Origin: an uncultured Pelagibacteraceae bacterium
GTDB taxonomy: Bacteria > Pseudomonadota > Alphaproteobacteria > Pelagibacterales > Pelagibacteraceae
Length of the DNA: 64,000 nt
Assembly: GCA_902592375.1 (NCBI GenBank)
Contig: CACJEG010000001.1
Coordinates: 273,103-337,102, forward strand
Reading direction: 5' to 3'
The notes under the pieces were generated by a model. It searched no databases. It was not told the DNA's origin and saw nothing but the letters and a program-made list of their open reading frames with translations. Both the position numbers and the translations under genes were made by a program. Shown one piece after another: positions 1 through 8,010 of this stretch (its first letter is position 1; the number at the start of each line of letters is the position of its first letter).

Positions 1-561
1 ACCTAAAAACCCTGGGGTATCATTACAGATTATAGCTCCTTTACCAAGCTCAACTTCACAAAATTTCTTTAAAGAATTAATTTTATTTAAGTCGTTATTT
101 TCGTTTTTAACAATTTCTAACAATCCCATGTATCTGACAGGATTAAAAAAGTGAGTGATGCAAAAATCTTTTTTTTCTTCGTCATTTAGTTTTTCTGATA
201 GAACTTTAATTGGAATTGACGATGTATTTGATGAAACTATTGCACCTTTTTTTCTGTTCTTAAATATCTTTTCATAAATATTGTGTTTAATATCAATTCT
301 TTCTACTACTGCCTCTACCACCCAATCTGCATCTTTTACTACGTCAAAATTTTCTTCAATATTTCCAACATTAATATTGTTAATTTTGCTCTTATCTATT
401 AGCAATGGAGGTCTAGATTTATGAATTCTTTCTCTAGCTTTTTCGCTGATTTCAGTTGTTAAATCTAAAAGAGTAACTGGTACGTCTGCATTACATAAGT
501 GGGCAGCTATCCCGCTACCCATTGTACCAGAACCAATAACTACAACTTTTTTAATTTCCAT
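1..561 (-). CDS. 3-hydroxyacyl-CoA dehydrogenase, FadN-like (partial, C-terminus beyond the left edge)
   Basis: The first 187 residues of an NAD-dependent 3-hydroxyacyl-CoA dehydrogenase are present; the gene runs off the window edge. The N-terminal Rossmann motif GSGTMG is at residues 10-15, and the catalytic-His region HFFNP is at 137-141. The insertion after the first beta-alpha-beta unit (about residues 34-70) resembles FadN, the long fused dehydrogenase/hydratase of fatty-acid beta-oxidation, more than short HbdA-type enzymes. This is a judgement from memory of the family. The start ATG is 36 bp after the upstream permease gene, so it probably belongs to the same transcript as the PotABCD-like transporter. 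A carnitine-dehydrogenase-like role was considered, because that family shares the fold, but the sequence looks FadN-like. Confidence 0.8.
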   Translation of the reverse strand, partial: MEIKKVVVIGSGTMGSGIAAHLCNADVPVTLLDLTTEISEKARERIHKSRPPLLIDKSKINNINVGNIEENFDVVKDADWVVEAVVERIDIKHNIYEKIFKNRKKGAIVSSNTSSIPIKVLSEKLNDEEKKDFCITHFFNPVRYMGLLEIVKNENNDLNKINSLKKFCEVELGKGAIICNDTPGFLG

Positions 562-597
562 AGCGACTTCTATATATGAATAAATTATTTGGGTAAA

Positions 598-1452
598 TTA
601 TCTATTTATTCCTCTTAATCTCTCAGATCTTCTTCTTAATAATTCAGCAGTTACAAGAATTAAGGTTGATAAAAGAATTAAACAGGTTGCTACTGCAAGA
701 ATTGTCGGGCTCAATTGTTCTCTTAAACCTGTCCACATTTGTATTGGAATAGTAGTATTTTCTAAACCTGCGAGGAATAACACCACCACAACTTCATCAA
801 AAGATGTCACAAAAGCAAACAATCCTCCTGAAATTACACCGGGCAATATCAATGGAAGAGTTATCTTCATAAATGTATTTACTGGATTACTACCTAAGCT
901 TGCTGCAGCTCTTGTCACACTATGATCAAATCCGGAAAGTGTTGCAGTTACAGTAATTACAACAAATGGAGTTCCTAGTATTATATGAGCAAAAACTATT
1001 CCTGTATGCGTTGCTGCTAAACCTACTTTTGCCATAAAGAAAAATATTGCAACACCTGAAATAATTAATGGAACAATCATTGGAGAAATAAGAGTAGCCA
1101 TTATAATTCCTTTATAAGGCATGTGCCTACTACTCAATCCTAAAGCAGCCAAAGTACCTAAAATTATTGAACCAATGGTTGCAAAGATTGCAATTATAAA
1201 ACTATTTTTTGCAGCTAATCCCCATGGGTTTTTAGTTCCATAGACCATGTCTTTGTACCATCTTAAAGAAAAAGCATCAGGATCAAGATTTTTCATTCCC
1301 TCAGAAAAAACTAAAAATTCTTCAGCGTTAAAAGATAATGGAAATATTACAAATAGTGGTGCAATTAAAAAGAAAAATACAAATGCACAAATAGTTAAAT
1401 AAACATAATGCCAAATCCTATAACGTGTTTCTGTATAACTTGGTAATGCCAT
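598..1452 (-). CDS. potC: ABC transporter permease, PotC-like
   Basis: Inner-membrane permease subunit of a spermidine/putrescine-family ABC importer, 284 aa with about six hydrophobic segments. The cytoplasmic EAA-type loop that contacts the ATPase is visible at residues 181-200 (RAAASLGSNP followed by KITLP). It starts 2 bp after the stop of the partner permease, so the two are translated together. Length matches PotC. The pot name reflects family only. The neighbouring hydrolase and racemase-fold genes suggest the real solute may be an ectoine-like or other nitrogen-rich compound rather than a polyamine. Confidence 0.85.
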   Translation of the reverse strand: MALPSYTETRYRIWHYVYLTICAFVFFFLIAPLFVIFPLSFNAEEFLVFSEGMKNLDPDAFSLRWYKDMVYGTKNPWGLAAKNSFIIAIFATIGSIILGTLAALGLSSRHMPYKGIIMATLISPMIVPLIISGVAIFFFMAKVGLAATHTGIVFAHIILGTPFVVITVTATLSGFDHSVTRAAASLGSNPVNTFMKITLPLILPGVISGGLFAFVTSFDEVVVVLFLAGLENTTIPIQMWTGLREQLSPTILAVATCLILLSTLILVTAELLRRRSERLRGINR

Positions 1453-1454
1453 AT

Positions 1455-2717
1455 TTATCCTAATTTAATATTATCTACTCCAACTAATTTATTATAAATC
1501 CAATAAATAACTAAAACTCCAGTTAACAACATTAATCCCATTGCAGAGGCAAAGCTCCAATCTAAAGTTTGTTTCATATGGAATGCAATTTGATTACTAA
1601 TCAAGGTACCTGATGCTCCACCTACTAATGCTGGAGTAATGTAATAACCGATTGCTAAAATAAATACTAACAAACATCCCGCTCCTATACCTGGAATAGT
1701 TAAAGGGAAATAAACCTTCCAAAATGCGACGAAAGGAGTTCCTCCTAAAGATTTTCCTGCTCTCATTAAGCTAGGAGAGATGGTTTTCATAACACTATAA
1801 AGTGGGAGAACCATAAAAGGTAACAATATTTGAGTCATGGCAACATAAGTACCCACTTTGTTGTACATCATCTCCGGCCTGTTATCATCTGCAACCAGTC
1901 CAATCATCACAAAAAAATCATTAACGACCCCTTGTTGTTGTAATAGAATCATCCAGCTTGCAGTTCTAACTAACAATGAAGTCCAAAATGGAAGTAGAAC
2001 GCATATCATTAGTAGATTTGAATATTTCATTGGCAATGTTGCAAGTAAATGTGCGATTGGATATCCCATCAAAAAACAAAATAAAGTTACAAAAAACGCA
2101 ATTTCTAGTGTTCTGAGCCAAAGAATTCTATGAATTCTCCTATCTTCATCCACTTGTACAATGCTTCCATCTGGAGCGTAATACATGTCCATACCTTTTA
2201 GGTATTTTGCTAAAGTGTAAGGTGGTGCAGTTCTTTTGATCGCCTGCCAATACTCTACCTTATTCCAGTTTGGGTGTACTTTGATTATTTGTTCTTTAAT
2301 ACTTATAGACTCATCAATTTTTTTTCTTTTAATATTTCTAAACAGTCTTTTGGTTGTTGAATTAAAGCCATTTTTTTCTTTATTTAACCTTTGACCAAGT
2401 TTTCCATGTTCTTGTTTTTCAACAAGTGCTTTGTAATCATAATAAAAAGCAGAAAAAACTTCTTCAGGTGGTAACTTTTGTCCATCCCAACTTTCCATTT
2501 CCTTAAATGTTTTTGGAAGCATATTAGTAATCATTTTGTCATCAATACTTCTGGTAAACATTTCTCCGATCGGAAATATATAGGTGATGATTAAAAATAA
2601 TAATAAAGGAGCTACTAGAAGAAATGCTTTTATCTTATTCTTCTTTTCTGCTTTTTTTAAACTGACCTCTAGAGGTATTCCGTCAGTAGTTAAAATTTGT
2701 TTTGTCTCAGAGCTCAT
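1455..2717 (-). CDS. potB: ABC transporter permease, PotB-like, with large insert after TM1
   Basis: Second permease of the PotABCD-type importer. At 420 aa it is well over the roughly 280-310 aa usual for PotB. The excess is a charged, hydrophilic stretch at about residues 52-200 between the first transmembrane helix (31-50) and the rest of the membrane domain, and it is probably periplasmic. The EAA-type loop (RAGKSLGGTP) is in the C-terminal half. The ATG lies directly behind a 7-A run (7 U in mRNA) and an 11-bp hairpin, leaving no room for a Shine-Dalgarno sequence. Expression therefore probably depends on read-through or unusual initiation. Substrate is unknown. Confidence 0.85.
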   Translation of the reverse strand: MSSETKQILTTDGIPLEVSLKKAEKKNKIKAFLLVAPLLLFLIITYIFPIGEMFTRSIDDKMITNMLPKTFKEMESWDGQKLPPEEVFSAFYYDYKALVEKQEHGKLGQRLNKEKNGFNSTTKRLFRNIKRKKIDESISIKEQIIKVHPNWNKVEYWQAIKRTAPPYTLAKYLKGMDMYYAPDGSIVQVDEDRRIHRILWLRTLEIAFFVTLFCFLMGYPIAHLLATLPMKYSNLLMICVLLPFWTSLLVRTASWMILLQQQGVVNDFFVMIGLVADDNRPEMMYNKVGTYVAMTQILLPFMVLPLYSVMKTISPSLMRAGKSLGGTPFVAFWKVYFPLTIPGIGAGCLLVFILAIGYYITPALVGGASGTLISNQIAFHMKQTLDWSFASAMGLMLLTGVLVIYWIYNKLVGVDNIKLG

Positions 2718-2750
2718 AAAAAAATAGGGCGGTTATAAATAACCGCCCTA
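2718..2750 (-). terminator. hairpin plus U-tract between binding-protein and permease genes
   Basis: On the minus strand an 11-bp perfect GC-rich stem (plus-strand arms TAGGGCGGTTA at 2725-2735 and TAACCGCCCTA at 2740-2750, loop TAAA) is followed by seven U residues. This is a textbook intrinsic terminator. It ends exactly at the base before the permease ATG. It would let the binding-protein gene be transcribed in excess over the permeases. Confidence 0.85.
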
Positions 2751-2785
2751 AATATATTATATAAATTCAGTGTTTAAAACTGAAA

Positions 2786-3904
2786 TTATAGACCTGCTTT
2801 CATTGCTTCCCACTTCTCACCAATTTCTGTTCCATAATCAGCCCAGAAGAATGGGTCAACTAAGAAATAGTTTTTAGTGTTTGCAGGAGCAGTAGGCATT
2901 TGAGGCATCATTTCTGTTTTACCATCTTTGTACCATGGCTCGCCAGCAGTGATTACATCAAGAGAAGATTTTCTCCATGGAGCATATGCAATGTACTTCG
3001 CGCTACCAGCTAACATCTCTGTGTTAGTCATCATAGCTAAAGCTTTTTTAGCATTTGCTTCATCTGGTCCACCTTTAACAAGTGCGAAATATTCGTAGTC
3101 AAGACCTTGACCATCCCATACTTGTTTAATTGGAGCACCTTCACCTATTTCAGCATTAAAGAATCTTCCATTCCAACCAGTTGCCATTACAACTTCACCA
3201 GCAACTAATAATTCAGGTGGTTGAGCACCTGCAGACCAGAATACACATCCGCCATTAGGATCTTGGCAAAGAGCTTTGATTTTGTTCATAGCTCTATCAA
3301 TTCCACCTTCTTCTAAAAGTTTTCTGTAAACTCTAGTTCCGCCGTCACCTAACTTAACACCGTCAGCAGCTAAAGCGATTTCTAGATTAGTTAAAGCACT
3401 TTTGTAGATTGCTCTTTTTCCAGGGAATTTTTTAGTGTTAAAGAAATCCTTAATTGTTTTAGGCTCTTTACCACCGAATGCTCTTGTATCAAAAGCATAG
3501 TTCCAAGAATATAAAATGTTACCTACAGCACATTCACTTGGCATTCCTGTAAAGAAGTCTTCACTTGCAGGAGTTCCATCTGGTGCAGCTGGGAAGTCTT
3601 TGTCAAAATCAAATTTAACAAATAAACCTTCATCACATCCGTTAATTGTGTCGAATGCAAATAAGTCTATGATATCCCAAGTTATAGCACCCGCTTCTTT
3701 TTGTGCTTTGATTTCTGATAAACCACCAGAATAGTCAACCCAGTTGATTTCTATTCCAAGTGCTTTAGCAGTAGGATCACCATACCCAAGCTTTTGAGAC
3801 TCTGTGTAAGCTCCACCCCATGATGCTACTGTAACAGCAAAGGCTGAAGAAGTAAGAGATAAAACAAAAGAAAGAGCTAGTAATAATTTACTTAGTTTTT
3901 TCAT
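2786..3904 (-). CDS. potD: periplasmic substrate-binding protein, PotD/PotF family
   Basis: Extracellular solute-binding protein (SBP_bac_8 type) of the polyamine-family importer, 372 aa. A clear signal peptide (KK, hydrophobic core, cleavage near SAFA at residue 23) is followed by VTVASWGGAYTES, typical of the mature PotD/F N-terminus. It is first in its transcript: a strong Shine-Dalgarno (GGAGG) lies 6-7 bp before the ATG and an intrinsic terminator follows the stop, so it should be made in excess of its permeases. The ligand cannot be read from the sequence. Polyamines are the family default, but the adjacent DoeA- and EutA-like genes leave ectoine-like solutes open. Confidence 0.85.
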   Translation of the reverse strand: MKKLSKLLLALSFVLSLTSSAFAVTVASWGGAYTESQKLGYGDPTAKALGIEINWVDYSGGLSEIKAQKEAGAITWDIIDLFAFDTINGCDEGLFVKFDFDKDFPAAPDGTPASEDFFTGMPSECAVGNILYSWNYAFDTRAFGGKEPKTIKDFFNTKKFPGKRAIYKSALTNLEIALAADGVKLGDGGTRVYRKLLEEGGIDRAMNKIKALCQDPNGGCVFWSAGAQPPELLVAGEVVMATGWNGRFFNAEIGEGAPIKQVWDGQGLDYEYFALVKGGPDEANAKKALAMMTNTEMLAGSAKYIAYAPWRKSSLDVITAGEPWYKDGKTEMMPQMPTAPANTKNYFLVDPFFWADYGTEIGEKWEAMKAGL

Positions 3905-3999
3905 TATTCCTCCGTTTAAACGTTGATATAAATTAATTTATATAAGTAAAAGTACAACAAATAGCTAAAGTGAAGTCAACAGCTGATTTTGTCTTTAAA

Positions 4000-4018
4000 A
4001 TGTATATTAGATATACAT
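4000..4018. promoter_or_regulatory. 8-bp perfect inverted repeat upstream of the potD-like gene
   Basis: The arms ATGTATAT and ATATACAT are separated by TAG, in the 128-bp gap between the ATPase stop and the binding-protein start. The shape resembles a GntR-type operator, but no regulator gene is present in the window. A weak RNA hairpin is the alternative. Confidence 0.35.
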
Positions 4019-4032
4019 ATTTTTAATTGAAA

Positions 4033-5118
4033 TTATTTTGGGTCTAATGCTCTAGCGTCAACACTATTCCACCCAATATTTATATCTTGACTAACTTTTA
4101 ATTCTAAATTGGATGTACTGTTAGGAACTTTAAGAATAAACTCAGAACTTCCTAAAAGATTTAATCTAACTCTTGTATGATCACCATGATAGATTACTTC
4201 CTCAATCTTCCCAGTAAACATATTGTCCATCTTATCAGTTGGGTTTATTAATGCTCTTTCAGGTCTTAATGAGACTGTTGTTTTCTCACCTTTAGACTTA
4301 ACAGAAATTGGATTAGCTAATATTTCTGAATTTGCTAATTTAACTTTGCATTTATCTTTAGCGATATCAACTACCTCTCCATTAAAAGTATTATTTTCAC
4401 CAATGAACTCAGCAACAAAAGAATTTACTGGTTTCTCATAAAGTTCTGCTGGATTTGAAAGTTGTTGAACTTTTCCATCATTAAATACTGCAATCCTATT
4501 TGACATAGTTAATGCCTCACTTTGATCATGAGTTACATATACAACTGTGACACCAATACTTTCATGAATATGTTTGATTTCATATTGCATGCTTTCTCTT
4601 AAATTTTTATCTAATGCTCCAAGAGGTTCATCCATTAATACAACTGCTGGATCAAACACTAGTGCTCTTGCAACTGCTACTCTTTGTTGTTGTCCACCTG
4701 AAAGTTGAGCTGGCATTCTAGTTTCAAATCCACTTAATGAAACCATAGATAAGGCTTTATCAACTTTTTTATCTATTTCATCTTTTTCAACTTTTCTTAC
4801 TCTTAATGGAAAAGCTAAGTTTTCATAAACTGTCATGTGTGGAAACAATGCATAGTTTTGGAAAACCATTCCGATACCTCTTTTGTGTGGAGGAATATTA
4901 GAAATTATGTTTCCATCTAATAATATTTCACCGTGAGTTGGTGTTTCAAAACCAGCTAACATCATTAAACAAGTTGTCTTACCTGAACCAGATGGACCAA
5001 GCATTGTTATGAATTCACCTTCTGCAATATCTAATTGAAGATCTTTGACGACAAGAACCTTACCGTCATAACTTTTATCTACTTTATCGAATTTAACAAA
5101 CTCTGGATTTTTAGACAT
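4033..5118 (-). CDS. potA: ABC transporter ATP-binding protein, PotA-like
   Basis: Cytoplasmic ATPase of the PotABCD-type importer, 361 aa. Walker A GPSGSGKTT is at residues 41-49, the Q-loop at MVFQNYALF, the signature LSGGQQQR at 139-146, Walker B LMDEP at 161-165, and the H-loop in YVTHDQSEA. A C-terminal TOBE/MOP-type regulatory domain covers about residues 235-361, as in PotA/MalK-class ATPases. It lies upstream of the binding-protein gene on the same strand and 45 bp downstream of the M24 hydrolase gene. This supports one functional unit of catabolic enzymes and transporter. Confidence 0.9.
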   Translation of the reverse strand: MSKNPEFVKFDKVDKSYDGKVLVVKDLQLDIAEGEFITMLGPSGSGKTTCLMMLAGFETPTHGEILLDGNIISNIPPHKRGIGMVFQNYALFPHMTVYENLAFPLRVRKVEKDEIDKKVDKALSMVSLSGFETRMPAQLSGGQQQRVAVARALVFDPAVVLMDEPLGALDKNLRESMQYEIKHIHESIGVTVVYVTHDQSEALTMSNRIAVFNDGKVQQLSNPAELYEKPVNSFVAEFIGENNTFNGEVVDIAKDKCKVKLANSEILANPISVKSKGEKTTVSLRPERALINPTDKMDNMFTGKIEEVIYHGDHTRVRLNLLGSSEFILKVPNSTSNLELKVSQDINIGWNSVDARALDPK

Positions 5119-5163
5119 AAAGGTGAATATAAAACATTTGTGTAAATAGATTTCAATAGCTAA

Positions 5164-6333
5164 TTAACTCTTAATATGAAGCTCTTTTGGAAAATTACAG
5201 AACAATTCTGATCCATTCTCTGTAACTCTTATAGCCTCAGATGCTTCAACACCCCAATCACCGAACTGCATCACTGCTATCATATGAAAGCAAACATTAG
5301 GTTCTAGAACTGTCATATCTCCCTTATAAATATTAAGAGTGTGCTCACCCCAATCAGGAGGATAACCAATTCCAATCGAATAACCTGTTCTAGATTTTTT
5401 TTCTATTCCGTATTTATCTAATATTTTCCAAAAAGCTTGAGCAACATCATCTGCTGTATTACCAGGCTTAATTTGACTTATGCCAGCATTTAAAGCTTCA
5501 ATTGTTTTGTTCATTGTATCAATCTTTAATTGATTGGGTTTTCCAAGCAGAACTGTTCTCGCCATTGGAGCATGATATCTCTTATAAACCCCAGATAATT
5601 CAATAATTGTAGCCTCACCCTCCACAAATTTATCTTGTGTTGCTGTTAAATGCGAAGCTGAAGTACCTTTCCCTGTTGGAAGTAATGTTGCAATACTAGA
5701 ATATTCTCCTCCAAATTCTTCTGTTCCATAGAATAAAGTTTTTTGAATTTCGCCTACTGCATCGCACTGTCTTACTCCTGGTTTAATAACCTCCATTGCA
5801 GTTTTCATTCCTTTTTCAGAAATTTTTGCAGCAGATTTCATGAAACCTATTTCAGCATCTGATTTTACTAACCTTGCCCAATTAACTAGACGATCGCTGT
5901 CTTTAATTTTTGCATTGGGTAATCCCTGCTTTATTTTTTCATAACAAAATGCAGTGAAGTAATGTGCATCCATTTCTAATCCAATGCATAACTTGTCCCA
6001 TTTTCTTTCTTTTATAATCTCTACCAAATTATCATAAGGATGTTTTGGCCATGTATGAATGTAATTTTCGTCATAAACTAAAATATTCTCATCCTTTAAA
6101 TAAGTTTTAATATATGCGCCACCTGCATCTTGAGCTCTTACAAAACATAGGGGCTCGTCTGCATTTATATGAACAATTGCACATTGAGCATAATAAAAAG
6201 ACCAAGCATCATAACCTGTTAGGTAATTCATGTTGTTAGTGTCATGTGAGATTAAAAGATCGATGCCTTTTTCTTGCATCATTTTTTTAACTTTTGTTAA
6301 TCTTTGCTTATATTCTTCTTTTGTGAACAACAT
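5164..6333 (-). CDS. doeA: M24-family hydrolase, ectoine hydrolase (DoeA/EutD)-like
   Basis: A 389-aa creatinase/prolidase-fold protein with an N-terminal domain of about 150 residues and a C-terminal pita-bread domain. In metal-dependent M24 peptidases two Asp ligands sit 11 residues apart; here the aligned segment (residues 245-260, ELSGVYKRYHAPMART) carries Glu and Pro instead. This implies a metal-independent enzyme of the creatinase/DoeA type rather than an Xaa-Pro peptidase. From memory, the segments around GYDAWSFY, ATLLPTG, GYPPDWGEHTL and VLEPNVCFH also resemble DoeA/EutD, which opens the ectoine ring to N-acetyl-diaminobutyrate. It starts within one base of the EutA-like gene stop. 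No DoeB deacetylase is present nearby, so the substrate stays open. Confidence 0.75.
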   Translation of the reverse strand: MLFTKEEYKQRLTKVKKMMQEKGIDLLISHDTNNMNYLTGYDAWSFYYAQCAIVHINADEPLCFVRAQDAGGAYIKTYLKDENILVYDENYIHTWPKHPYDNLVEIIKERKWDKLCIGLEMDAHYFTAFCYEKIKQGLPNAKIKDSDRLVNWARLVKSDAEIGFMKSAAKISEKGMKTAMEVIKPGVRQCDAVGEIQKTLFYGTEEFGGEYSSIATLLPTGKGTSASHLTATQDKFVEGEATIIELSGVYKRYHAPMARTVLLGKPNQLKIDTMNKTIEALNAGISQIKPGNTADDVAQAFWKILDKYGIEKKSRTGYSIGIGYPPDWGEHTLNIYKGDMTVLEPNVCFHMIAVMQFGDWGVEASEAIRVTENGSELFCNFPKELHIKS

Positions 6334-7079
6334 TAATTTTCTTTAAATAATTTACCAAATCCTTCGACTGAATTATTTTTATTTATTTTAACAAGCGTAT
6401 CCCAAATCAATGCCTGATTGCTAGATAAAACTGTAGTATTTAATTTTTTCTCTAGTTTATCAATTATTGGTAATACTGGTAAAGCGGTACAAGAAACAAA
6501 GAGTGCCTCTGCCCCATTTAAATCTATCTCAGATAGAACATTATATAAATAATTCTGATCAACTTTTCCAATATCGTAATCAGCTTCTATATCGAAGTAA
6601 GAGTTTGAAGTAACTTCAAATCCTTCGTCTTTAAAATACTCTAGAACCTCATCGTTAAGTTTTTTACTATAAGGTGTAAATAGACTTATTTTATTTATAT
6701 TTAATTTCTTTAAAGCTTTGATTGCAGCGGTACTTGGAGTTGTCACTTCTGCCATAGGTTTTGCAGCTTTTATTTTTTTTTCAATAGATTCGAAACCCGC
6801 AGCTATTGTTCCAGATGTGCAGCCATAAACAACACAATCGATATCCTGATCAGGTAATATATCTTTTGTTACCTCAGTTACTTTGTTTGACATTTTGATC
6901 AAATTTTCTTTTGTTAGTGGGTTATAGCATTCGATTCGATTTACAAAGAAATCAACTTCTCTGTCTTTAATTACGGTTATAAAATCTCTCTCAATCATAA
7001 AATCGCTAGCAAGCGCAATAAGTCCAATTCTCGGATTTGATTTGGTGATGTATTTAGGATCTATTTTTGTTGAATTCAT
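6333..7079 (-). CDS. Asp/Glu-racemase superfamily protein, EutA / maleate isomerase-like
   Basis: A 248-aa protein of the Asp/Glu racemase, arylmalonate decarboxylase and maleate isomerase superfamily. The two catalytic-type cysteines are visible as YGCTSGT (Cys87) and VSCTALP (Cys197), in the positions used for two-base chemistry. The family member EutA (the ectoine-utilisation one, not the ethanolamine protein) is often encoded with DoeA/EutD. Here the gene overlaps the DoeA-like start by one base (TAATG), so the two are co-translated. The reaction is unknown. It may isomerise an intermediate of the same pathway. Confidence 0.7.
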   Translation of the reverse strand: MNSTKIDPKYITKSNPRIGLIALASDFMIERDFITVIKDREVDFFVNRIECYNPLTKENLIKMSNKVTEVTKDILPDQDIDCVVYGCTSGTIAAGFESIEKKIKAAKPMAEVTTPSTAAIKALKKLNINKISLFTPYSKKLNDEVLEYFKDEGFEVTSNSYFDIEADYDIGKVDQNYLYNVLSEIDLNGAEALFVSCTALPVLPIIDKLEKKLNTTVLSSNQALIWDTLVKINKNNSVEGFGKLFKEN

Positions 7080-7137
7080 AATTTAAAAGGTGAATATATC
7101 AGAAGTTCTTTAATAATCATTAATATTAAAAATAGGT

Positions 7138-8010
7138 ATGAATATAAAAGATACTTTCGTAGCGTCCTTAGTACCTATTTTTTTAGGCTTTGGTTTTGTA
7201 ATAGCTAAACCAGCATTTGAATCTTTTCCTCCTATTCTTTTGATGGGTATAAGATTTATGTTTGCTGCATCATTATTAATTTGGTGGTTTCCAATTCCAA
7301 AAGGATATTTAAAAAGAATTTTTGCTGCATCATTAGTCGCTAATACGTTGCAATATAGTATTACTTATTCTGGTTTAGATTTAATTGATGCATCCGCAGC
7401 AGTTCTTTTGGTTCAAACAGAAGTTCCATTTGGAGTTATTTTTGCTTACTTCATGCTTAAAGAAAAACCAACTATTAGAGCTTTGATTGGTATAGCTATC
7501 GCTTTTGTTGGTGTTTATATTTTAACCGGATCTCCTAACTTAGATGGAAAATTTATTGGAATTGGACTTACGATTTTAGGTTCAGCTGTATGGGCTCTTG
7601 GACAAGTTATGGTTAAACCATTAAGTAAAGAAATAAATCCTTTAGCGTTAGTTGCTTGGTTAGCCTTATTCTCTGGACCAATATTAGTGATGCTATCTGC
7701 AATAATTGATGGAAACACAATTAATTATTTAACAAATGCAAAATTTGATCATTGGATTATTGCAATTTATATAGGTTTCATCATGCAACCAATTACTTAT
7801 GGTTGTTTCTATTATGTTTTGAAAAACAACCCACTTTATAAAGTACTGCCGATTGTAACTATGGGGATACCGCCAACAGGTTTATTAGCTGCTATTTTTC
7901 TTTTAGGAGAAAAACCAACGCCAGAATTATTTATAGGTGGTGCAATAATCATAGTTGGTGTGATTTTAATTATATTTACAAAAAACAAAAAAGAAGAGGA
8001 AATAAAATGA
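7138..8010 (+). CDS. EamA/DMT-family transporter
   Basis: A 290-aa integral membrane protein with ten hydrophobic helices arranged as two EamA repeats (about residues 5-135 and 140-283), each ending in the typical GEKPT-like motif of the drug/metabolite transporter superfamily. It probably exports a small metabolite; the substrate cannot be inferred. It is divergent from the EutA-like gene across a 58-bp gap that must hold both promoters. Its stop overlaps the next start (ATGA), coupling it to the dehydrogenase that follows. Confidence 0.85.
   Translation: MNIKDTFVASLVPIFLGFGFVIAKPAFESFPPILLMGIRFMFAASLLIWWFPIPKGYLKRIFAASLVANTLQYSITYSGLDLIDASAAVLLVQTEVPFGVIFAYFMLKEKPTIRALIGIAIAFVGVYILTGSPNLDGKFIGIGLTILGSAVWALGQVMVKPLSKEINPLALVAWLALFSGPILVMLSAIIDGNTINYLTNAKFDHWIIAIYIGFIMQPITYGCFYYVLKNNPLYKVLPIVTMGIPPTGLLAAIFLLGEKPTPELFIGGAIIIVGVILIIFTKNKKEEEIK

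Noticed and set aside
5164..6333. Xaa-Pro dipeptidase label for the M24 protein
   Set aside because: Both metal-binding Asp positions are substituted and the segments resemble DoeA/EutD instead.
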